DNA of 6,241 bases from Proteobacteria bacterium UBA7821 (lineage in GTDB: Bacteria; Pseudomonadota; Gammaproteobacteria; Comchoanobacterales; Comchoanobacteraceae), in assembly GCA_002480165.1 (NCBI GenBank), contig DLBP01000082.1, forward strand, positions 1,082 to 7,322, given 5' to 3'. The position numbers and the translations under genes are program-made. Every line of letters starts with the position of its first letter. The first letter of the stretch is position 1. Positions 1-4,157 of this stretch are shown here, piece after piece. The notes beneath the pieces are model-generated. The model made no database searches and was not told the DNA's origin. It saw only the letters and a program-made list of their open reading frames with translations.

Positions 1-119
1 GCCACAGCCAAAGCAGTGGTAAAATTGCTTGGATTGGTTGACTGTGAAAGAGGGTGTTTTTTCTTGATGGAATGGGCAGCAAGCAATGTGGTTGTTGCCT
101 CTTTTTTTGAGTGGGACAT
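1..119 (-). CDS. Possible 5' end of a divergent gene, function unknown (partial)
   Basis: A leftward reading frame starts at the ATG complementary to bases 117-119 and stays open to the window edge (39 codons plus two bases). It begins MSHSKKEATT, has a basic stretch (KKKH) near residues 19-22, and turns more hydrophobic near the edge (FTTALAV). An in-frame stop lies at 129-131, just upstream, so this ATG is the first possible start. No Shine-Dalgarno sequence is visible before it, and I recognise no family. It is favoured slightly over the opposing plus-strand frame because its composition looks like a protein N-terminus and because a divergent gene would make 120-347 a shared promoter region, as between gltA and sdhC in E. 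coli. It does not resemble the start of citrate synthase. It could equally be non-coding. Confidence 0.27.
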   Translation of the reverse strand, partial: MSHSKKEATTTLLAAHSIKKKHPLSQSTNPSNFTTALAV

Positions 120-136
120 GTTGGTTAATCAGGCTG

Positions 137-162
137 ACGATATCAATTTTACTAACGATATC
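137..162. repeat. Direct repeat ACGATATC, 18-base period
   Basis: ACGATATC occurs at 137-144 and again at 155-162. The second copy extends to the palindrome CGATATCG (156-163). The pair lies in the non-coding stretch just upstream of the possible leftward start at 119. It could be a pair of protein-binding half sites or a chance repeat; nothing else in the sequence decides this. Confidence 0.25.
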
Positions 163-269
163 GACAATGAGCTCTTTTGGAATAATTGTCTTTGGCATCA
201 AAACTTATCTCACATGATGTATCGTTAACATAGCATATTTTTACAGACGTGACAATCCAGTGAGTGTTA

Positions 270-302
270 TTGACACAAACTATCAATGGTCCTTGATATG
301 AT
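270..302 (+). promoter_or_regulatory. Candidate sigma-70 promoter of the HPRT-sdh-sucA cluster
   Basis: TTGACA at 270-275 is a perfect -35 consensus. TATGAT at 297-302 matches the -10 consensus at five of six positions and is preceded by TG one base upstream (294-295), giving an extended -10. The spacing between the two is 21 bases, longer than the usual 16-18, so they may not act together. With an 18-base spacer the -10 would be the poorer TGATAT (294-299). An extended -10 can work without a matched -35. Initiation near 309 would give a leader of about 40 bases before the GTG start at 348. This is the best promoter candidate I see upstream of the cluster. A further promoter inside the HPRT gene, serving sdhC directly, cannot be excluded. 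Confidence 0.4.
281..298. promoter_or_regulatory. Operator-like inverted repeat TATCAA-N6-TTGATA
   Basis: TATCAA (281-286) and TTGATA (293-298) are perfect 6-base inverted arms around the spacer TGGTCC. The repeat lies between the TTGACA at 270 and the -10-like TATGAT at 297, and overlaps the latter by two bases, where a repressor would block transcription. It is not an FNR site: FNR uses TTGAT-N4-ATCAA, with the arms in the opposite order. The regulator is unknown. Confidence 0.33.
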
Positions 303-311
303 AGGTGAGTT

Positions 312-332
312 ATGTTACTGTTTTGGTAATAT
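312..332 (+). promoter_or_regulatory. Small stem-loop in the 5' leader, just before the ribosome site
   Basis: ATGTTAC (312-318) can pair with GTAATAT (326-332) across a 7-base loop, with six Watson-Crick pairs and one G-U pair. The stem ends four bases before the AGGG ribosome-binding site at 337-340. It is AT-rich, has no U-tract, and is not a terminator. It could affect ribosome access or be a protein-binding palindrome in the DNA. TGGTAATAT on its downstream arm also resembles an extended -10 (324-332). Confidence 0.2.
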
Positions 333-336
333 TGAT

Positions 337-340
337 AGGG
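337..340 (+). promoter_or_regulatory. Ribosome-binding site that fixes the HPRT start at GTG 348
   Basis: AGGG sits 7 bases before GTG 348, a normal distance, but only 1 base before the alternative in-frame GTG at 342. An in-frame TAG at 336-338 excludes any earlier start. GTG 348 is therefore preferred. Confidence 0.6.
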
Positions 341-347
341 TGTGGTT

Positions 348-914
348 GTGTCAAAGTTCAGTTCAGTTGAATTGCAGAATGTGTTGTCCAAGTCGAAAAA
401 AATCTTCACGAATCACCAGATCGACAGTGCTTTAGCCATCGTAGCTGATAGGTTGAATGCGGATTTGGTCGATGCTGATCCAATTTTTTTGTGTGTGTTA
501 AATGGTGCATTGATGGTGTACGGTCAATTAATGCAAAAAATAACGATACCAGCTCGAATGGATACAATTTACGCTACCCGTTATGGTGATGCATCAGTTG
601 GGTCTTCTCTGGAGTGGAAAAGCTATCCTTCCAGTGACCTGTCAGGTCAGGTGGTTGTGCTAGTGGACGATGTGTTAGAAGGGGGAGTGACTCTGGCGGC
701 TATGGTTGACTATTGCCAGCAGGCTGGTGCGACAAAGGTGTTGACGGTCGTTCTCATCAATAAAAAAATCCCAAGAGTAGCCGGCGGCTTGATGGATCCT
801 GATTATGCTGCTTTTGAGATGGGTGATGGCTTTCTAATCGGCTATGGGCTTGATTACAAAGGCTATCTAAGGAATACCAAAGACGTTTATATACTGGATG
901 GGAATGCCAGTTAG
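348..914 (+). CDS. Hypoxanthine-guanine phosphoribosyltransferase-like protein
   Basis: A 188-residue type I phosphoribosyltransferase of the proteobacterial HGPRT group. The family makes IMP or GMP from hypoxanthine or guanine and PRPP in cytosolic purine salvage. Visible motifs are the pyrophosphate loop LNGA (51-54) after a hydrophobic strand, the flexible-loop region around IYATRYG (74-80), the PRPP-binding loop LVDDVLEGGVTL (105-116), NKK (138-140) at the purine-recognition lysine region, and the C-terminal hood with GFLIGYGLD (161-169) and DYKGYLRN. Length is normal. In the PRPP loop the family has Asp-Asp-x-x-Asp, where the third Asp is the presumed general base (Asp137 in human HPRT). 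Here that residue is Glu111, followed by Gly-Gly. Family assignment is firm, but activity is less certain. The stop is 22 bases before sdhC with no terminator between them, so the gene is probably co-transcribed with the TCA genes. The name hpt is sometimes used for such genes, but the exact orthology is not settled. Confidence 0.88.
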   Translation: MSKFSSVELQNVLSKSKKIFTNHQIDSALAIVADRLNADLVDADPIFLCVLNGALMVYGQLMQKITIPARMDTIYATRYGDASVGSSLEWKSYPSSDLSGQVVVLVDDVLEGGVTLAAMVDYCQQAGATKVLTVVLINKKIPRVAGGLMDPDYAAFEMGDGFLIGYGLDYKGYLRNTKDVYILDGNAS

Positions 915-923
915 GTAATTGTC

Positions 924-934
924 AAGGGAGGGGG
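924..934 (+). promoter_or_regulatory. Strong ribosome-binding site of sdhC, decides the start
   Basis: The purine run AAGGGAGGGGG includes GGAG (927-930), six bases before ATG 937. The frame is open back to a TTG at 919, but that start would put the ribosome site inside the gene and add MSREGA, which has no counterpart in SdhC proteins I know. ATG 937 is chosen. Confidence 0.75.
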
Positions 935-936
935 CA

Positions 937-1296
937 ATGGCTCGGCCAAAGTTTATGAATCTTGCAGCGATGTATTTTCCGATTACGGCAATTGCATCAA
1001 TATTTCATCGAGTGAGTGGTGTGTTTCTTTTTTTATCGATGCCCCTGATTATGTACAGTCTGTCCGTTGTGAAAAAGAACGAGACTCTCGAGATTGCCTG
1101 GTTAATGCCGCTGGCTGTTTTTTTGATTTGGGCCGTGTCCTCCCTGTTTGTTTATCACTCATTGGCTGGTGTGCGTCACTTACTGGCAGATTTTGGTGTT
1201 TTCGAGTCTTACCATCAGGCCAAGATTACCGCATGGTCAGTCATTGTGATATCAGTTTTGTTTGCTTTACTGTTCGCGGGGTTTGTGTGGCTATGA
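937..1296 (+). CDS. sdhC: Succinate dehydrogenase cytochrome b556 subunit
   Basis: One of the two membrane anchors of complex II. With SdhD it binds heme b and the quinone site in the inner membrane and receives electrons from SdhB. The 119-residue protein has three hydrophobic segments (about 24-43, 56-77 and 98-118). PITAIASIFHRVSG (15-28) is almost identical to the E. coli segment; Ser21 and Arg25 match the E. coli quinone-site residues Ser27 and Arg31. YHSLAGVRHLLADFG (73-87) carries His74, matching the heme ligand His84 of E. coli, and His81. It is slightly shorter than E. coli SdhC (129), mainly at the N-terminus and in the first periplasmic loop. Its stop overlaps the sdhD start (ATGA). 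Identification is secure. Confidence 0.95.
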   Translation: MARPKFMNLAAMYFPITAIASIFHRVSGVFLFLSMPLIMYSLSVVKKNETLEIAWLMPLAVFLIWAVSSLFVYHSLAGVRHLLADFGVFESYHQAKITAWSVIVISVLFALLFAGFVWL

Positions 1297-1622
1297 AAGA
1301 GTATTTAGGAAAGTCCAACTGGATCGCACAACGAGTTACAGGTGTGTATGTGCTCATGTTTATTGCCTATGTATTTGCCTGGTATGTGATTGAAAAGCCT
1401 CTAGTTTATTCGGATTGGGAAGGTTTTTTAAACGACATTGTATTTCAAATTCTAGCTACCATCTTTTCGATTACCGTTGTTTATCACAGTTGGCTTGGTA
1501 TCTGGACGGTGCTGACAGATTATGCGCCAGAGGCTCATGAAGAGCTGACTCTTCGTTTATCTCAGCTGATTCATGTCTTGTACTTAGCTTGGATGCTCGA
1601 TTTAATATGGAGATGGCCGTGA
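1293..1622 (+). CDS. sdhD: Succinate dehydrogenase membrane anchor subunit
   Basis: The second membrane anchor of complex II, pairing with SdhC around the heme and the quinone pocket. It has 109 residues with three hydrophobic segments (about 15-33, 47-72 and 89-106). YHSWLGIWTVLTDYAP (64-79) is the SdhD signature: His65 corresponds to the E. coli heme ligand His71, and Asp76-Tyr77 to the quinone-site pair Asp82-Tyr83. Arg14 in AQRVTG corresponds to the conserved N-terminal arginine of E. coli (Arg20). The start is ATG 1293, inside the sdhC stop (ATGA), although the frame is open further upstream. That longer version would be an out-of-frame reading of sdhC and has no anchor-like sequence. 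The stop overlaps the GTG start of sdhA. Confidence 0.94.
   Translation: MKEYLGKSNWIAQRVTGVYVLMFIAYVFAWYVIEKPLVYSDWEGFLNDIVFQILATIFSITVVYHSWLGIWTVLTDYAPEAHEELTLRLSQLIHVLYLAWMLDLIWRWP
1609..1612 (+). promoter_or_regulatory. Ribosome-binding site supporting a GTG start for sdhA
   Basis: GGAG lies six bases before GTG 1619, which forms a GTGA overlap with the sdhD stop. The competing in-frame starts are TTG 1589, ATG 1607, which overlaps the GGAG itself, and ATG 1613, immediately after it. None of these has a properly spaced ribosome site. The arrangement matches the overlaps at the neighbouring junctions. Confidence 0.6.
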
Positions 1623-3403
1623 TAGTTAATAAAATCGATCGAAAGAACTACGATTGCATCATCATTGGTGGCGGTGGGGCTGGTTTAAGAGCAGCATACA
1701 CATTGGCTAAATCCAATCATAAGGTTGCGGTGGTCTCTAAGGTGTACCCATCTCGCTCTCACACTTGTGCCGCACAGGGTGGCATCAATGCTGCTGTTGG
1801 TAATGCAGGGCAACACAAAGATGACTGGCGTTTTCACATGTATGATACCGTGATGGGAAGTGATTTTCTTGGTGACCAAAAAGCCATAGAATACATGTGC
1901 AAAGAAGCGCCTGATGCCATATTAGAGCTCGAGCGCATGGGAATGCCATTTAGCCGCGATGACAATGGTCGTATATATCAGCGTAGTTTTGGTGGTCAAA
2001 CTGTCAATTATGGTGGGGAGATTGCTAAAAGAACTTGTGCTGTGGCGGATCGAACGGGGCATGCGCTGCTTCATACGCTTTATCAGCAGTGCTTGTCACT
2101 TAATGTCAATTTTTACAGCGAATGGTTTGCAATCGACTTAGTTCGAGCTGCCAATGGTCACGTTGTCGGTGTGGTTGCCATGGACTTGGAAACCTCAGCG
2201 TTACAATTCATGAAATCGCATTTCACCGTACTCGCCACTGGTGGTGCTGGTAGGATATTCAAGTCATCAACCAATGCCTACACGTGTACGGGTGATGGAT
2301 TAGCCATGGCCTATCGTCTTGACTTGCCACTACAAGATATGGAGATGTGGCAATTTCACCCAACGGGTATTTTTGGTGTTGGGATTTTGGTGTCAGAGGG
2401 TACGCGAGGTGAGGGTGGCTATCTGGTTAATGGAGACAATGAACGATTTATGCCCAGTTATGCACCTCACTTTAAAGATCTTGCCTGTCGGGATTTTGTC
2501 TCAAGGTGCTCCATGATTGAAATTCGTGAGGGCAGAGGCTGTGGCCCAAATAAAGATCACGTTGGTCTGCAGTTGAGCCATTTGCCCAAAGCGGTGTTTA
2601 AAGAAAAGCTGCCAGGAATTACAGAACTGTCGAGAGTGTATGCGAATATTGATCCAATGGTTGATCCGATACCCGTTGTGCCAACTTGTCATTACATGAT
2701 GGGTGGCATTCCAACTAACAAAGACGCCGAGGTCGTTGATTACAACCTAGGAAGTGGCGATCAAGTCGTGCCTGGATTGTATGCGTGTGGTGAGGTGGCC
2801 AATGTTTCGGTGCACGGTGCTAATCGTCTAGGTGCTAACTCGTTATTGGATCTCGTTATTTTTGGCCGTTCAGCCGGGCAATCGATAAAAGATAAATTGG
2901 ATCAGGGTGTCGCAGATGTGCCTGTTTCCGATGATGACGTCCACCAGGCTATACAACGGTTTTTTGAATTTGAGAGTAATCATAACTCAGGTGCTGCTAA
3001 GTCGGTCTCTGAGCTGAGAGTGATGATGCAGGAGATTATGCAAAACGATTTTGGTGTGTTCAGGACTGAGATATCAATGAAGACTGGTTTGGAGAAGTTA
3101 AAACAACTCGATGATCAGATTCGAGAGTGCCAGCTGGTTGATAAGTCTAAATCATTCAACACAGCCAGGGTCGAGTTGCTTGAGCTCGATAACCTCATGA
3201 AAGTCGCTATTTCGACAGCTAAATCCGCTGTTTACAGAACCGAGAGCCGTGGAGCACACTCGAGAGAGGATTATCAATCCAGAAATGATGACAGTTGGCA
3301 TTGTCACACAATCGATAAAATCAAGATGGATCCAGTGAAGCGACCTGTTGATATGTCTCCTGAGATTGTGGATGCCATACCCTTAAGGGAGAGGGCGCAA
3401 TGA
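1619..3403 (+). CDS. sdhA: Succinate dehydrogenase flavoprotein subunit
   Basis: Catalytic subunit of complex II: oxidises succinate to fumarate with covalently bound FAD, on the cytoplasmic face of the membrane. It has 594 residues from GTG 1619 (E. coli has 588). Features in order are the FAD-binding loop IIGGGGAG (15-22); SRSHTCAAQGG (45-55), with His48 matching the E. coli flavin-attachment His45; GRIYQRSFGGQ (117-127); ATGGAGR (206-212); MWQFHPTG (243-250) with His247; Arg291 in CRDFVSR, the proton-shuttle position (E. coli Arg286); PTCHYMMGG (355-363) with His358; HGANRLGANSLL (399-410) with Arg403; and TESRGAHSR (541-549) in the C-terminal domain. All active-site residues I can place are present. 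The EGRGCGPNKDHV segment (304-315) and GANSLL resemble mitochondrial SdhA more than E. coli. The C-terminus ends PLRERAQ rather than the more usual aromatic ending. Its stop overlaps the sdhB ATG. Confidence 0.97.
   Translation: MIVNKIDRKNYDCIIIGGGGAGLRAAYTLAKSNHKVAVVSKVYPSRSHTCAAQGGINAAVGNAGQHKDDWRFHMYDTVMGSDFLGDQKAIEYMCKEAPDAILELERMGMPFSRDDNGRIYQRSFGGQTVNYGGEIAKRTCAVADRTGHALLHTLYQQCLSLNVNFYSEWFAIDLVRAANGHVVGVVAMDLETSALQFMKSHFTVLATGGAGRIFKSSTNAYTCTGDGLAMAYRLDLPLQDMEMWQFHPTGIFGVGILVSEGTRGEGGYLVNGDNERFMPSYAPHFKDLACRDFVSRCSMIEIREGRGCGPNKDHVGLQLSHLPKAVFKEKLPGITELSRVYANIDPMVDPIPVVPTCHYMMGGIPTNKDAEVVDYNLGSGDQVVPGLYACGEVANVSVHGANRLGANSLLDLVIFGRSAGQSIKDKLDQGVADVPVSDDDVHQAIQRFFEFESNHNSGAAKSVSELRVMMQEIMQNDFGVFRTEISMKTGLEKLKQLDDQIRECQLVDKSKSFNTARVELLELDNLMKVAISTAKSAVYRTESRGAHSREDYQSRNDDSWHCHTIDKIKMDPVKRPVDMSPEIVDAIPLRERAQ
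3385..3394 (+). promoter_or_regulatory. Ribosome-binding site of sdhB inside the end of sdhA
   Basis: AAGGGAGAGG is a strong purine-rich site ending five bases before ATG 3400. It lies within the last codons of sdhA, so ribosomes finishing sdhA can reinitiate at the ATGA overlap. Confidence 0.6.
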
Positions 3404-4155
3404 GTCAGGTACGTAAATATAGAATATACCGCTATCAAACAGGCCGCCAGCCATTTTTACAAACCTATAAAATAGCCGATGATGCCTTTACGGGTAATAT
3501 GTTACTTGATGCGCTTGAGGCCATCAAGTCACAACAAGACCCATCCTTATCATTTCGACGCTCGTGTGGCGCTGGTGTGTGTGGCTCAGATGGGATGAAT
3601 ATCAATGGTAGAAACGGTTTGGCCTGTATGACACCACTGGCTCAGATGCCTCGTGTTGTGACAATTTATCCAATGCCTGGTATGCCAGTTATTCGAGATT
3701 TAATTGTGGATTTGAAGCAATTTTTCAACCAATACAAAAAAGTAAAACCCTGGCTTCAACCCAGTAAAAAGTTGATATCAGAAAGCGATCGCGAGTTCAT
3801 CCAATCTAAAAGCGATCGAGATAAACTCGATGGTTTATACGAGTGCATACTCTGCGCATGCTGTACCACGGCATGTCCGTCATACTGGTGGAATCCACAG
3901 AAGTTCATTGGGCCCGCTGGTCTGTTGGCTGCTTGTCGTTTTATCCTAGACACCCGTGACGGTAAGAAAGAAGAGCGGCTTCGGTCGTTTGAAGACTTGT
4001 ACAAGCTGTATCGTTGCCGCGGAATTATGAACTGCGTTGAGGTTTGCCCGAAGGGATTAAATCCAAGTCACGCAATTTCTGTGATACGAAGGGAAATGAT
4101 CGGTTTGCATCACCAAGGCTCCATGTCAGACCAGTCAACGAATAGTGGGGGGTAA
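3400..4155 (+). CDS. sdhB: Succinate dehydrogenase iron-sulfur subunit
   Basis: Electron-transfer subunit of complex II, carrying electrons from the SdhA flavin to quinone through three clusters. It has 251 residues (E. coli 238). The ferredoxin-like domain has Cys56, Cys61, Asp64 and Cys76 for [2Fe-2S], with the bacterial Asp in place of the fourth Cys. The second domain has CILCACCTTACP (149-160): Cys149, 152 and 155 with Cys216 bind [4Fe-4S], while Cys159, Cys206 and Cys212 bind [3Fe-4S]. Pro160 and Trp163-Trp164 match quinone-site residues of E. coli. Two departures are visible. CGAGVC replaces the common CREGVC, and residue 207 is Arg where E. coli and most relatives have His, with Gly208 for Ser/Thr. 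The C-terminal tail after about residue 236 is extra and polar, ending in NSGG just before sucA. Confidence 0.96.
   Translation: MSQVRKYRIYRYQTGRQPFLQTYKIADDAFTGNMLLDALEAIKSQQDPSLSFRRSCGAGVCGSDGMNINGRNGLACMTPLAQMPRVVTIYPMPGMPVIRDLIVDLKQFFNQYKKVKPWLQPSKKLISESDREFIQSKSDRDKLDGLYECILCACCTTACPSYWWNPQKFIGPAGLLAACRFILDTRDGKKEERLRSFEDLYKLYRCRGIMNCVEVCPKGLNPSHAISVIRREMIGLHHQGSMSDQSTNSGG
4147..4152 (+). promoter_or_regulatory. G-run ribosome-binding site of sucA within the end of sdhB
   Basis: Six Gs end five bases before ATG 4158 and encode the two terminal glycines of SdhB. The site is a weaker match to AGGAGG than those of sdhC and sdhB. Position and a 2-base intergenic gap imply translational coupling from sdhB to sucA. 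Confidence 0.5.
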
Positions 4156-4157
4156 CG

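Noticed and set aside
124..131. GTTAATCA resembling an ArcA box
   Set aside because: It is one short, imperfect and AT-rich match about 145 bases upstream of the promoter candidate, without a second direct copy. ArcA control of sdh is known in E. coli but is not shown here.
1..228. Plus-strand frame open from the edge to a TAA at 226-228 (about 75 codons)
   Set aside because: Its translation has four Trp and three Cys, no recognisable motif, and an unlikely C-terminus (HMMYR). It could be the tail of an upstream gene, but nothing supports that beyond openness.
152..409. Minus-strand frame of 85 codons across the leader and the HGPRT start
   Set aside because: It overlaps a well-supported gene, has no ribosome site or family motif, and crosses the promoter region; most likely a chance antisense frame.
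1128..1292. Upstream extension of the sdhD frame
   Set aside because: It reads sdhC out of frame. The ATGA overlap at 1293 gives a normal SdhD length and N-terminus.
3782..3818. Repeated AAAGCGATCG (27-base period) and a GCGATCGC palindrome in sdhB
   Set aside because: The repeat encodes SESDREFIQ/SKSDRDKLD, but SdhB proteins already have a similar charged pattern here before LDGLYEC, and a single GCGATCGC is not evidence of an iterated element.
4147..4152. G6 run at the end of sdhB as a slippage or phase-variation tract
   Set aside because: Six Gs is short for slippage switching, and the run has a simpler role as the sucA ribosome site.
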